Source: Euborellia annulipes
Lineage: Eukaryota > Arthropoda > Insecta > Dermaptera > Anisolabididae
Length of the DNA: 64,000 bases
Assembly: GCA_023213315.1 (NCBI GenBank)
Contig: JAKCPI010002063.1
Span: 310,001-374,000, forward strand
Direction of reading: 5' to 3'
Shown in pieces: positions 33,775 to 45,139 of this stretch (the first letter of the stretch is position 1; every line of letters starts with the position of its first letter). The translations under genes and the position numbers were made by a program. The notes below the pieces were generated by a model that saw nothing but the letters and a program-made list of their open reading frames with translations, had not been told where the DNA came from and ran no database searches.

Positions 33775-34440
33775 AATCAATTATTTTTTACATGCTCTTT
33801 AAAATGTATATTCTCATTTTGCCCTTGAAGGTTTTGAAACACACTTTACTCTTGAACTTCATAGGAAAGATAGGAGAAATGATTGCTATGGTAACAGAAT
33901 ATAAATCTTTTTCTTTTTACTTTCTCTTACCTATATGTACCAGGTATATGTTAATATACATTTATGTATAGAGAGAAAGTATTGGATTCATGTCAAAAAT
34001 TCGATGTCGAGATTTTGATGGATCTTCACGTTTTACGGTCCCCTGAATCCAAAAAGTGGTTTTCGCGACATGGTCTGTCTGTGTGTGCTGTATTCGATTT
34101 TTAGCATGAAGGAATTGAGCTAGGAGGTTGAATTTTATATTTAAGTTAGGCACCCTCCTAGGGCGTGAAAATAAGCTTATAATCAAAATCGGTCAAAAAG
34201 TTTTAGTACTTTACTTATGTAGTTTTTCAGTTTTTTCGATTTTCTCAAAATTTGCTCCAACGATTTTTTTTTTAAATTCAAAAATCAATTATTTTTTAGA
34301 TGCTTTTTAAATTGTATATTCTCATTTTGGCATTGAAATCTTCTGAAGACCACTTTACTCTTATATTTCTTAGGAAAGATAAATCCAATACTTACTCTCT
34401 ATATATATTAACATATTTAGAGGTAAGAGAAAGTAAAAAT
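33775..34440 (+). repeat. R1 pieces bounded by inverted terminal hairpins
   Basis: A partial copy (33775-33910) is followed by a plus-orientation copy starting TTACTTTCTCTTACCTATAT. Instead of its hairpin end, the copy finishes at 34380 with AATCCAATACTTACTCTC and GGTAAGAGAAAGTAAAAA, a second R1 AT-hairpin end in the opposite orientation. It looks like a collapsed inverted dimer. Confidence 0.7.
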
Positions 34441-36283
34441 AGTTGATTTTGCTTAGTTTTTTTTTTTTTTTTTTTTTTTTTTTTGGGTGGTCAATATAAA
34501 AATAAATGATTAATTAATTTATTTATTTATTTATTTTTTTTTTCAAAATCTGCATCTCTTTCTGAATATTTCAGTGCATATTTCAGTTTAATATGTTGAA
34601 AACAAAGGAAGTTATGATTTATTTTCTAAAAAATATCACTTAAAGAGGCTTCTCAAGCTCATTTTTTCCAATTTTAAGATGCATCAAACCAATGAACAAA
34701 ACCAAGAAAATGAATACAGTTGAGGGAAAAAATAAAAATATTTTTATTAATTAAGTTTTCTCATGTGATTATTTCATTGTTTTTATAAAAAAAAAAAAGA
34801 AATCTCTTCTAAAACACAAGTTGTTATAAAAAATTTTTCATAGCCTATAAAAAAAAAAAAAAAAAAAAAAAAACAATGAAATAATCACAAAATAACATTT
34901 GGGGGGGGGGGGCAAAAATATTGACTCACACTGCACCTAAAAAAATTAAATTAAACATTACATTAATAAAATTAAATTATCACTAAGCTTAGATATATGA
35001 ATTTTTAAAAAAATTCACAAAACATAAACAAATCCCATTTTTCTGGGTGCCTACAATTAATCAAGAATTATATAATTATTGTATTTAAATAATATAATTG
35101 AGTGATTCTGTTGTGTATTGTAAAAAAAAAAAAAATAAAACAATGAAATAATCATATAAGAAAACGCATGTTGTTGCTTTAATATTAACCCGATAAGTTA
35201 TCATAATTAAGCTTAATATTTATAAATATTCAAAAAATTTTCCTGGGTGCCTACTATTTCATCAACATATAATCATAGAGGATAGATATATAAATTTATA
35301 TGATGATGAAGTGATTTGGTTTAAATTAAAACAATGGGCAGAAAAGTTAAGTTCAAATGAATGATTCTCTTTAATAAAAAAGAACAAATAGGCCATTAAT
35401 TAAATAATAAAATAAGATTGATAATAAAATAAAAATAATATATACCAGGAAATTAAAAAAAAAAAATTGTTTGAAAGCTCTCATGATAGAATCATTAGAA
35501 GCCTCAAAATATTATATTTAGTAATTAAAAAACAAATATTTTCTGATGAGTCATTTTATCATTTCCCCACATTATAACAATTCCCTAGACAAAAAAATTT
35601 GTTAATTTAAGAAAATTCATTAGGTTTCTGTGAAGGTGTGTTTGTATGTTTATAGCCCTAAATTATATTGAAAATATATACGATCGTAAATCCATGGCAT
35701 AATAAATCAGGAATTATATAATTTTAAATTTCTACTAATTATTTAAATAATATAATTAAGGAATTCTGTTGTGTATTGTATAAAATGAATGTGTCTACGG
35801 ATGAGTGCTGTCATTTATCATAGATAACCTTATTAATAATTATATCTACCAATATATATTTTTTAAATATTAATATTTATTTATTTATAAATGCTACTCA
35901 CACATTTGAGAAGAAAATTTCGATGAGAATATTGAAGGCAAGGAGAGAACACAACACAAAAAAAAAATTAAACGACATGACACACACAAGACCAATTTCA
36001 ACTTGAGGCAACGAGTATAGAAAAAGTGCAAAGAGTATTAATGAAGGCATAGAGTTGAGAAAAGAGAAAAGAAGCTAAATGAAGACAATTACTTTTGATT
36101 ATGAATTTTAATATTAATAAAATTTAATTAAATAATTAAAATACCACTATTATAATAAATAATAAAAAAAAAAAAGTAAATATAAAAATATATTTTTCAT
36201 CAACTTATGATGATGATGATATTTTTAAGAAATAGAATAAAATAATTTAATCTTTCAATAATGCTATATAGTATTCTATAATC
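34441..36283. other. Very AT-rich DNA with local duplications
   Basis: Homopolymers at 34460-34484 and 34849-34873. A block ATTATATAATTATTGTATTT...TTCTGTTGTGTATTGTA occurs at 35067-35126 and, altered, at 35713-35785. TCTGGGTGCCTACAATT (35042) and CCTGGGTGCCTACTATT (35244) also repeat. No gene. Confidence 0.45.
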
Positions 36284-37025
36284 AGCGGCGTAACTAGCCT
36301 TCGAGGGCGGAGGGGGCGAAGCTCAACAGGGGCGCCGTTTTTCGTTCAACCTTTTTTTTGACCTTTTTTTTTTTTTAGTATTCGAATCTCGTTCGGGCTT
36401 TTTTTGTCATTTTTCTCAGGATTTGTGATATAAAACGAATTTATTATGAAATTTCAAAAAAAAAGCCGTAAATTTTTGGAAAAAGCAGATGCGCGAGGGG
36501 CGCCAAAAGCTTGATGCTCCTGGGGCAGGGGCCACCCCCTTCGCCCCCACCTGGATACTCTACTGATATTAACATATATGTAGAGGTAAGAGAAAGTAAA
36601 AATTGTAATTATAAAGCCTCTATATATATAATATATATATATATATATATTATTCACCCTTTTCAGCCTCTATATACATTATTTATTGGAATTAAATTCA
36701 TTTAAAATAGTAGAATTCAAGTTGTAATATAATTTTAAAAGAAAACAATCAATTTTTTTAGACAGTCGATGGAAAGAATATGATAAAATCACATTCGCTG
36801 GGCTATATCTTAGAGGCCGTAGGGCGCCTATGCCGGTTTCGGGGGGCGCCAAGGGTTCGATGCGCCTGGGGCGGGGGGTGCCCCCCCCTCGCCCCCACCT
36901 AGCTACGCCTAGCTGTCTATAATGCATATATGCATAGGCGTAGCCACGGGGGGGGATTTGGGGGTTCAAACCCCCCCCCCCCCATTGAACCCAAGCCATG
37001 ACTAGATATTTAAGCTCTATAATAC
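36284..37025. repeat. Cluster of GGCGTAAC / GCGCC-type elements
   Basis: First element about 36284-36560 (AGCGGCGTAACTAGCC ... GGCCACCCCCTTCGCCCCC). An R1 end hairpin follows (36560-36600). A second related piece is at 36786-36912 (GGGGCGCCAAGGGTTCGATG ... CCACCTAGCTACGCC). At 36930 the element seen at 14252 starts again (CATAGGCGTAGCCACGGGGG). Confidence 0.55.
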
Positions 37026-37229
37026 AAAACACTTTCTCTCTCTATATATTTCATATATAGGGTAAGAGTAAGTAAAATATAATAATTTTCTCTTGGGATC
37101 TTTAGCATTTCAATACTCTACCTGGTGGCTTAAAATTCGAACTAGCGATTGTAGGATGAACCTTCATGTGTTTAACGTGATATAAGGGACAAGAACATTT
37201 AAACATCTGATATAATTGTATTATTTAAA
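37026..37229 (-). repeat. R1 end hairpin plus unassigned DNA
   Basis: ACACTTTCTCTCTCTATATA to GGGTAAGAGTAAGTAAAA (37027-37076) is the AT-hairpin end of R1. The remainder to 37229 is unassigned. Confidence 0.5.
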
Positions 37230-37498
37230 AAAAAATTTGGGTGTGGGTGTGTTTTTCACACCCGGGGGGGTTTTTAGTGGGAAAGCTTTTTTGTTTTTTT
37301 TTTAAAAATTTTTTTTTCTCTTACTTATATTAAAATAAAAGGGGGAAAGGTATTGTTTTTTTTTTTTTTTTTTTTATTAATAAAAATGAAAATTTTATTT
37401 AAAATATATAAGAGGGGGGGGGTTTTTTTTTTTTTATTAATTAGTGTTATTGTTTAAGAGTGGGTTTTTTTAAAAAAAAATATTATTTTAGTTTTTAT

Positions 37499-37544
<46 letters not shown>

Positions 37545-37680
37545 TATGTTGTTTGGGGTGTGGGGGGGGTTTTTTTAAAAAACCGAAAAAAAAAAAAAAA
37601 AAAAAAAAAAACGTTTTTTTTTTTTTGGGGGGGGGGGTTTTTTTTTTTTTTTTTGTATAATGTTTTTTTTTTTTGAAAAG
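37230..37680. other. Extreme homopolymer tract, possible assembly problem
   Basis: Long T, A and G runs (T run of over 30 at 37501-37535, A run of about 26 at 37586-37611, G and T runs at 37621-37670) dominate. Real homopolymers of this density are uncommon and this looks like poorly resolved sequence. Confidence 0.6.
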
Positions 37681-38431
37681 TTATAACCCACGAGTAAACA
37701 TTATTGTTAGATTAATAAATAATACATACATACACTAATATATTCACAAATATGAAATTTTCTCCTTATAAAAAAAATAAAAAACAAATGTGTATCTACT
37801 TTGTGTTTATGGGTGCAAAAGTCATGCATCTAAGCATGAAACAGTTCGATTTCATTCTTTTCCAAAAAAAATTAAACTTTTTGTCTCATAAAACCCGAGT
37901 ACTTGCGTATCAGCTCAGCCATTCAATCCTACAATCGTTAGTTCATTTTTTGCCACCAGGTGAAGCCACGCCTCTCCCATAGATCCCACTAGCTTAAAAA
38001 AAAAAAAAAAAATAAAACGCAAAAAAATTAAAGAAAATTCAGAATTTTTTCATTAAAAAGAATTGATTTTTGTTTTGCTTTATAAAATATTAAAGCCTAT
38101 TAAAATTGCTTAAATCTCTCAAATGAAAAATAATAAAAATTATTATATAAATAAATTTATACTTATATACTATATACTTATTATACTTATATATTTTATA
38201 CACTCTATACTCATTATTTTTTTTCTTAAAGAGATCTTAAATGCAAATCTCACTTTAAAGATTAATCCTTAATAAATAGCAGGTTCTTAAAGCAATATTT
38301 CAATAAAAAACATAAATATTTTTCATTTTCAGGATTTTTTATCCATTTGATATAGGGCCGACTAGGGTGGCTCTTAGCTACTACTGGGGAAAAATTTATT
38401 TGAGATTTTTTTTGACGCTACCCCCTAGTGT
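37681..38431. other. AT-rich DNA with a repeat fragment
   Basis: The part at 38037-38160 (TTAAAGCCTATTAAAATTGC) matches the tail of the element at 14252-14540. The rest shows nothing. Confidence 0.4.
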
Positions 38432-40086
38432 GGTGCCATTGCCAAAAAAAATAACCTGTGTAAAATTTCAGCTCAATCGGATAAGGGGAAAGAGTGCCCC
38501 AAAGGCCCTGAAAATCGAAAAAAAAATCAAAAAACATTCATTTTATTTATTTATCTTGTTAAATATAAATTATATACAAAAAAGTGTTATATAAAAGTTG
38601 TAGATCTATAAAAAATGCACATAATAACATCTATTAGTTTTTTATGTACGGCTAACGGTTTCAGAGAAAACTGCGAAAATCCATTTTTACTTTCTCTTAC
38701 CTATACATGTAATATATATATATAGAGAAAATATTTGGTTTCATGTAATAAATTTGATGTCGAGATTTTGATGGATATACACGTTTTGAGATCCTCTGAG
38801 TCCAAAAAAATGGTTTATGCAACATGGTCTGCCTCGGTGGGGGTGGGGGTGGGTGTGTTTTGTGAACAAAATATCTCAATAACGAAAAGAGCTAGGAGGT
38901 TGAAATTTTATATTTAATTAAAGTACCCCCTGGCACGTGACAAGAAGCTTTTGAATAAAATCGGCCAAAAAGTACTAGTACTTTACTGATGTACTTTTTC
39001 AGTTTTTTTTATTTTCGATTTTCTCAAAATTCGTTCTAACGATTTTGATTAAAATTCATAAATCAATTATTTTTTAGATGATTTTTGAAATGTATATTCT
39101 CATTTTGCCCTTGAAATATTTTGAAGCACACATTACTCTTGTATTAATACTTCATAGAAAGATAGGATCAATGGTTCTCATGATATCAAAATATAAATAT
39201 TTTTCTATATTTATAAATTTTATATTTTAAAATTGACATTTTTCGTGTCAACATATATTTGGTGTCCAAAAGAATGGTGAATTTTAAAATGTAAAATTTA
39301 TAAATATAGAAAAATATTTATATTTTGATATCATGAGAACCATTGATCCTATCTTTCTATGAAGTACAAGAGTAATGTGTGCTTCAAAATATTACAAGGG
39401 CAAAATGAGAATATACATTTCAAAGATCATCTAAAAAATAATTGATTTATGAATTTTAATCAAAATCGTTAAAACGAATTTTGAGGAAATCGAAAATAAA
39501 AAAAACTGAAAAAGTACATCAGTAAAGTACTAGTACTTTTTGGCCGATTTTATTCTAAAGCTTCTTGTCACGTGCCAGGGGGGTACTTTAATTAAATATA
39601 AAATTTCAACCTCCTAGCTCTTTTCGTTATTGAGATATTTTGTTCACAAAACACACCCACCCCCGCCCCACCCCCACCGAGGCAGACCATGTTGCATAAA
39701 CCATTTTTTTTGGACTCAGGGGATCTCAAAACGTGTATATCCATCAAAATCTCGACATCAAATTTATTACATGAAACCAAATATTTTCTCTATATATATA
39801 TATATTACATGTATAGGTAAGAGAAAGTAAAAATGGATTTTCGCGGTTTTCTCTGAAACCGTTAGCCGTATATAAAAAACTGATAGATGTTATTATGTGC
39901 ATTTTTTATAGATCTACAACTTTTATATAACACTTTTTTGTATATAATTTATATTTAACAAGATAAATAAATAAAATGAATATTTTTTGATTTTTTTTTT
40001 CGATTTTCAGGGCCTTTGGGGCACTCTTTCCCCTTATCCAATTGAGCTGAAATTTTACACAGGTTATTTTTTTTGGCAATGGCACC
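38432..40086. repeat. 1.65-kb palindrome, R1 inverted dimer with extended flanks
   Basis: Arms run 38432-39237 and 39278-40086. Each contains, from outside in, GGTGCCATTGCC, TTTCAGCTCAATCGGAT, AGATCTATAAAAAATGC, ACGGCTAACGGTTTCAGAG and then an R1 copy from its AT hairpin (38690-38730; 39785-39834) to near its other end. The shared outer flanks (about 255 bp) show that the inversion covers more than R1 itself. Confidence 0.9.
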
Positions 40087-40249
40087 AATGGCATATGGCC
40101 CGGGCGGTAGTTATCAGGGAGCGGCAAAATAGGAAAAATGATCCACAAAAACTAAATGAAATTAGCGGGTGCGGATTTACGCCTTGCCGCCCCTCCCCTT
40201 CAACTAACCCAACAATGAGAAATAACCTAACACGCTGATGGACTTCTTA

Positions 40250-40870
40250 TTACTTATACTTTTTCAAATACTTCGGCAAGAGAAAGTTGTGTACTGTGCT
40301 TGCCACACCAGATTTTTTGTGTTGAGATATATTTAGTTTCCGACAGTAGGGTACATTTGAATTCAAGATGTAAAATTTATATGTATGGGAAATTATTTAT
40401 ATTTTGTTACCATAGCAACCATAGGAGAAATTCCTCTTTCCTATGAATAAAAGAGTAAAGTGGAGAAGATTTAATTGGAAAAAAGAAATAATTAACATCT
40501 AAAAAATAATTGATTTTTGAATTTTAAACAAAATCCTTGGAGCAAATTTTGAGAAAATCGAAAAAAAAAACTGACAAAGTACATCAGTAACGTAGGCCTA
40601 CTAGTACTTTTTAGCCAATTTTGATTAAAAGCTTATTTTCACACCTCAGGGGAGGAATTGAGCTACCCTATTGAAATTTTATATTTAAGTTAGATATGTT
40701 GCCGGACACTCAAAATAAGCTTTTGAAAAAAATCCGCCAAAAGTACTAGCACTTTACTGAAGTACTTTTTCAGATTTTTTTCGATTTTCTCAAAATTCCC
40801 TTCACCAAAATTGTTTAAAATTTAAAAATCAATTATTTTTTAGATGCTCTTTAGAATGTATATTACCTAT
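40250..40870. repeat. Opposed R1 fragments
   Basis: 40262-40655 is a minus-orientation copy starting with the hairpin inner part (GAGAAAGTTGTGTACTGTGC) and ending in the ACACCTCAGGGG block. It joins directly to a plus-orientation copy (GGAATTGAGCTACCCTATTG, 40655-40870). Confidence 0.7.
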
Positions 40871-41030
40871 CATCAAACATTTAGGAAAAAAAATCAAGTT
40901 ATTGCTTTTTTTGTCCGAAACACAGGCAGTATTTTCAAGCTGTACCAAATAACAATACTCTAAAGGTAAATAAAATGGTTAAGTATAAGAAAAATATTTT
41001 TTATAAAACAAACAAATGAACAATCATTAT
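40871..41030. other. AT-rich DNA
   Basis: Nothing recognised. Confidence 0.3.
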
Positions 41031-41039
41031 TAGGGAAAT

Positions 41040-41200
41040 TTGTAATTATAGACCACATTTTGAATTAATTATTTATTAAAAATATAAATACTGTACAACG
41101 TTTCGACTGCTTATTCTGCAGCCGTTCTCAAGTACGGTGCACTTGCTCCGATTCAAGTGAACTGACCGTTACGTGCGTGACGGTTAGTTCACTTGAGCCG
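41040..41200. repeat. GTTTCGACTGCTTATTCTGC repeat
   Basis: It shares AAATATAAATACTGTACAAC, GTTTCGACTGCTTATTCTGC and AGCCGTTCTCAAGTACGG with the copies at 11.2 and 56.4 kb, and ends in an inverted CACTTGAGT / AGTTCACTTGAG pair. Confidence 0.65.
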
Positions 41201-41204
41201 GTGT

Positions 41205-41395
41205 TTGTCTGTGTGTAACGATTTTTAGAAAGAAGGAAATGAGCTATGAAGTTGAAATTTTATTATTAAGTTAGGTACCAGCCAGGACAGTTAAAATAAG
41301 CTTTTGAACAAAATCATCCAAAAAGTACTAGTAATATTAATCCTTTTGCAGGCTTTTTTTTTATTCTCTCAAAAGTCGCCGTAACGATTTATTTA
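41205..41395 (+). repeat. R1 interior fragment
   Basis: GTTTGTCTGTGTGTAACG, GAAGGAAATGAGCTATGAAG and AAAAAGTACTAGTAAT blocks match R1 in plus orientation. Confidence 0.65.
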
Positions 41396-42072
41396 TTACT
41401 AGCCGCGTCGCCCGCCTTCGGCGGGCTTCGCGCCTAGCCGGGGGCTTCGCCCCCTGGACCCCCCTCCAGCTGGCTCGGGCCCGCCTGCGGCGGACCCTCG
41501 CCTTTTCTTAATTATGAGAACCCGTGGCGCCCGCCTTTGCATCTATACAGGGGGGGCTTCGCCCCCCTGGACCCCCTCCAGCTGGCTCTGGCCCGCCTGC
41601 GGCGGACCCTCGCCTTTTCTTAATTATGAGAACCCGTGGCGCCCGCCTTTGCATCTATACAGGGGGGCTTCGCCCCCTGGTCCCCTCGCCAGCTGGCTCG
41701 GGCCCGCCTGCGGCGGACCCTCGCCTTTGCTTCTTACTAATGAAAAGAAAAGAATTACTACCTATTCCAATCCAGAGCCTGCTTGAGGATTTGTTTACAT
41801 TCATGGAATACACAAATGAAAAGAATACATAAATATTTCTCTATACATTTCCTATGGGAGAAATCGTAACTTTAAAAATTAATAACTCAAAAAGTTATGG
41901 GAATTTTGGGATGAAAATAATTTTCCTGTAATCCCGAGAAGGTCCTCTTTATGGAAAAAAAATTTCATTTCAAAATTCCAACGGGAAGTTGCCTAAATAG
42001 AGCGTGACAGACAGACAGACGAGACAGACAGACAGACAGACAGACGGACATTAGTGAATTATATATATAGAT
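41395..42072. repeat. ACTAGCCG...ATATATATAGAT element with a 111-bp minisatellite
   Basis: The GC-rich head (TAGCCGCGTCGCCCGCCTTC, GGGGGCTTCGCCCCCTGGAC) contains about 2.5 units of 111-112 bp starting at 41475, 41587 and 41698 (GGCCCGCCTGCGGCGGACC). The tail has ATGGGAATTTTGGGATG, a (GACA)n run at 42009-42045 and GTGAATTATATATATAGAT. Elements of this layout are widespread in invertebrates; I cannot name the class. Head fragments also at 26.3 and 32.1 kb. Confidence 0.7.
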
Positions 42073-42260
42073 TTTTTTTTTTTAATATATCTGTAAAATT
42101 TTTTGAAGCACTCTTGACTGATATATAATAGTATTTCAGATTTTTCAAATTCATTTTCCGGCTCCTCCTTCCATAGAGCCAATGTTAAATCCCTTTGGGA
42201 ATTTGCATGTAAATTTCGATTCAAAAGGGGTTCCTCCCCTTTGAAACTTTTTACACATTT
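42073..42260 (+). repeat. R1 subtype fragment
   Basis: CATTTTCCGGCTCCTCCTTCC and AGAGCCAATGTTAAATCCC are the reverse of the subtype block at 495-535 and 46255-46300. Confidence 0.6.
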
Positions 42261-42520
42261 AAAAAAATTTTGTCCGTGACCCGTGGCTCACAGAGCTTCT
42301 CGTGCCTAGGATCCCGTCCCAAGGGAGAAAAATTTTTTTAATTTGAATTGACTTCCACTCATTTGAAATAAATAGGGATAGGGTCTAAAAGGAATGTCAC
42401 CCAAAGGTGAATCGCCGATTCTTTTGAAACTTGGTGCATTTAAATCATCTAAAGATTAATTTAGATGAAAAAAGTTTCAGGGATGGGCATACAGAAATAT
42501 TTTTTTTAAATATTTTTAAC

Positions 42521-42965
42521 TTAATCTATAAAATCAGTACAATAGTGAAATTCAATGAAAAAATGCTTAAAACAAATATCATTCTTACAATAACTGCATT
42601 TTATAAAAGAAAAATCACATGATTCGTCTTTATAACATAAGTTATTTTCATTGTTGAAACAAAATTCAACAGGATTATCGAAATGACCAGGATGGCTTTG
42701 AGAATAACCCGATGCAAACCACGAGTATTTAAATAGTTTAATATATCTTGGTGAAGAGAGCTGATTGTGTGCTAATGATTGCAAAATTAGTATATTATTT
42801 CTCTGATATAAGTTGATATTTAAATTGAAAAGTATAACGCGATCAGATATCTTCCTCACAAAATTCTTCCAAACACGAAATCCAAAGACATCTAGTGGTT
42901 GAATAAGACCAGTTGTATTAGGAGGAATAAATAATTGTTCGCAACATGACCGCCTTCTGCGGCCC
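42521..42965 (-). pseudogene. DDE transposase C-terminal fragment (pogo/CENP-B-like)
   Basis: Pogo-type transposases cut and paste DNA at TA sites using three acidic residues. The fragment's start, upstream of the first ATG at 42859, reads PPNTTGLIQPLDVFGFRVW; the D of QPLD is the position of the third catalytic acid in this family. It continues FVRKISDRV, HNQLSSPRYIKLFKYSW and a cysteine-rich C-terminus (C...C, CSYCKNDICFKHFF) and stops at 42521. The catalytic core before PPNTT is absent, so it is inactive. The frame is intact for about 148 codons. The minus-strand orientation and position inside TA-flanked inverted repeats support its origin. Confidence 0.85.
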
Positions 42966-43129
42966 TGTAGATTTTTTTGAATGTTTTATTTATTGTCTTT
43001 GTAAATTTTATTTAAATATTTTGTGTGTATAAAATTAAAATTAAAATTAAACAAAAAAAAAGAGAAATAAAATATCTATTAAAATAAATCTATTTAAATA
43101 GATTTATTTTAATGATTAACTGAGGGGAA
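42966..43129. other. AT-rich DNA inside the transposon
   Basis: It includes a small palindrome AAATCTATTTAAATAGATTT (43087-43106) and repeated AAATTA units. No gene. Confidence 0.35.
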
Positions 43130-43730
43130 TGTGCCCGCAGAGCCGGCTAAGAAGAATGTTGCCTTGCAATTTGTTAGAATTTGTAAATCTCTGTATATAA
43201 TAAGGCCAAAGCCAAGTTGAGTGCACGTTGAGCTGATCCCTTATTCCCGGAACGAGCAATTTGAGTCAAGGAGGCTCGCTGCGGTGGCCGGCATTAATCC
43301 TTTTGCTTGTGCGACTCTGAACCGTCCACATCTCGCCTTCGTGGATCCGAGGAGCAAAACCTCCAAGGATTCACTATATTGACTCCAGGGAGTCAGACAC
43401 ATTCAACACCAGTCTTGGAGGCGCCGACATCGCCGTCTCTCTTGGTCTGATTTGAGCGACTGGAGGAGCCAGCATACCCGCTCGCATTCACTCCATCGCC
43501 ACCGACGACGCCCGAGCTGTGCGAGTCAAAATAAATTATTCGACGTATTGCAATCCCGCACCGATCCTCGGCAAGCCCTGAGCGTCACCGAAACGTCGAT
43601 CCCTGCCACCGAAACGTCGCCTCCGACTAGCAGGCTTTCAACCGCACCAGGCAGCTCGCCGTATCCTCATCACCAGGCATCGTTCCGAGTGCAGCTCAGA
43701 TAAGATCACACGCAACTTGGCCCCTTATTA
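43130..43730 (+). repeat. GC-rich block inside the transposon, possibly part of an LTR retroelement
   Basis: Composition changes sharply at both sides. It has TATATAATAAGG near 43194, GTGCACGTTGAGCTGATCC and two CACCGAAACGTCG motifs (43587, 43607). A frame open at 43452-43703 has no recognisable product. A TATA box followed by GC-rich leader would fit an LTR or promoter, but terminal repeats were not found. Confidence 0.35.
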
Positions 43731-43817
43731 TCCTATCTTTTAAAATAAATTTTTTCACTATAAAAATAGATGAAAAATTTCATTTGATTATCCCCATCTC
43801 CTGTGGTCAGTCAGTTA

Positions 43818-44010
43818 TATATAAAAAAAAAAAAAATACAAAACACAAAAAAATAAAAATAAAAAAAAAATACAAAACACAAAAAAATAAAAATAAAAAA
43901 AATACAAAATACAAAAAAAAAAATAAAAAAAATACAACAAAAAATTTTAACAAAAAAAAAAAAAAAAAGAGAAAAAAAAATTTTTCTAAAAAAAAAAAAA
44001 AATATAAATA
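43818..44010. repeat. A-rich low-complexity tract
   Basis: Irregular repeats of AAAAATACAAAACACAAAA and A runs. The poly-lysine and poly-phenylalanine frames over it are not genes. Confidence 0.8.
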
Positions 44011-44394
44011 ATAAGCAGAAACAATTCGGCTCAACGATGGCGGCAGCAGAAGCAGAGCTCACCCTGAGTCAACACACCCCCGGTCCGTCGGACCCTACAC
44101 GTCGGGTACGCTTTGTGTTTAAAATGCTTTTTCGTGTTTGCAGATTAGATTGAGCTTGTTTATTTTAATAACTTGGTCTAATTCATGTTAATATAATTCA
44201 ATTTTTGAAAATGAAATTTTAATTAAAAAAAAAATATTTCGGTATGCCCATCCCTGAAACTTTTTTCATCTAAATTAATCTTTAGATGAGTTCTTTAAAT
44301 GCACCAAGTTTCAAAAGAATCGGCGATTCACTTTTGGGTGACATTCCTTGTAAGTGGCCTTAGATACCAAAAAAGACTTTAAATAAATTTAAAA

Positions 44395-44660
44395 AAAAAT
44401 TTCTAATTCTTATGAAATTTCGTATTTACTTAGGATATATCCAAATATGAGATTAAAATTTTGAAAAGTTTATTTCAAGCAGTCAACGTTTAAAATATCA
44501 ATACAATTGAAATACACAGAGCCTATGGAAATTTTGAATCAATTGACTTTTTTAAAATAAATATATCTAGACCCAAAAAATCTGGTGTGACAGCACAGTA
44601 CAGTACACAACTTTCGATTACCAAAGGCTAGAGAAAGTTGTGTTCTGTGCGTTAAGTCTT
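44395..44660 (+). repeat. R1 variant fragment ending in the terminal hairpin
   Basis: The body part parallels 7985-8130 (TTTCAAGCAGTCAACGTTTA). The hairpin reads AAAAAATCTGGTGTGACAGC ... ACACAACTTTCGATTACC ... GAGAAAGTTGTGTTCTGTGC. Confidence 0.75.
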
Positions 44661-45139
44661 TCTTTTCCACTGATGTATAAAAGGAAATAAATGGGGAAAA
44701 AAATAAACACTTCCTTAAGAAGGTCTAATGCTTAAGTGACATTAACTAAAAGAGATTCAACAGGCGACGGACCGAAATCAGCAGCTAATTCCGATCCTAT
44801 TTTCCTAAGTGTTATTTTCTCCCCGTTTGCTTTTGAAACATCCTCATCCCCTGACATGCTTCATTTAAGAACTATAAAATGCCAGAGCTATAATGATTTT
44901 GTCCCATCATGTCCTGCCTACTATTGGACTTATGGCCTCGTTTCCAAATGTCTAGCTGACAATTTAAATAAATTTCAAAACATGAAGTGGTTAATATAAA
45001 AACCACTGGACAAAATAAAAAAAAAATAAGCAACCAACTGTTCTTAGTCGGCGCTAAGCCGATAGATAGGTCGTAACATTATAAAGCTTTGCAACTTTAT
45101 TGTCTTTTTTTTAAATAAATGCTGATTTAAGGATTATTA
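44661..45139. other. Unassigned DNA with one open frame
   Basis: A frame at 44736-44999 (87 codons, plus) has balanced composition but no recognisable domain. It includes CHLRTIKCQS-like and PAYYWTYGLVSKCL residues; a decayed transposon gene is possible. Confidence 0.3.

Larger units (their letters stand above)
42388..44350. mobile_element. pogo-like (Tc1/mariner superfamily) DNA transposon, decayed
   Basis: Inverted ends of about 125 bp read AAAGGAATGTCACCC then AAAGGTGAATCGCCGATTC, and inverted GAATCGGCGATTCAC then GGGTGACATTCCTTG. TA flanks both sides (42386-42387, 44351-44352). The minus strand holds the 3' part of a transposase gene (42521-42965). The remaining interior is replaced by a GC-rich block and an A-rich tract, and the 5' part of the transposase gene is missing. 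Confidence 0.85.
42284..44390 (+). mobile_element. SINE interrupted by the pogo-like element
   Basis: The SINE head and body lie at 42284-42387 (GGATCCCGTCCCAAGGGAG, ATAGGGATAGGGTCTA). Its tail resumes at 44353 with AGTGGCCTTAGATACC and AAAAAAGACTTTAAAT. Rejoining the sides at the TA gives the normal SINE order, so the transposon came later. Confidence 0.8.

Noticed and set aside
43784..44062. Poly-Lys/Asn and poly-Phe open frames
   Set aside because: Produced by the A-rich tract; no protein-like composition.
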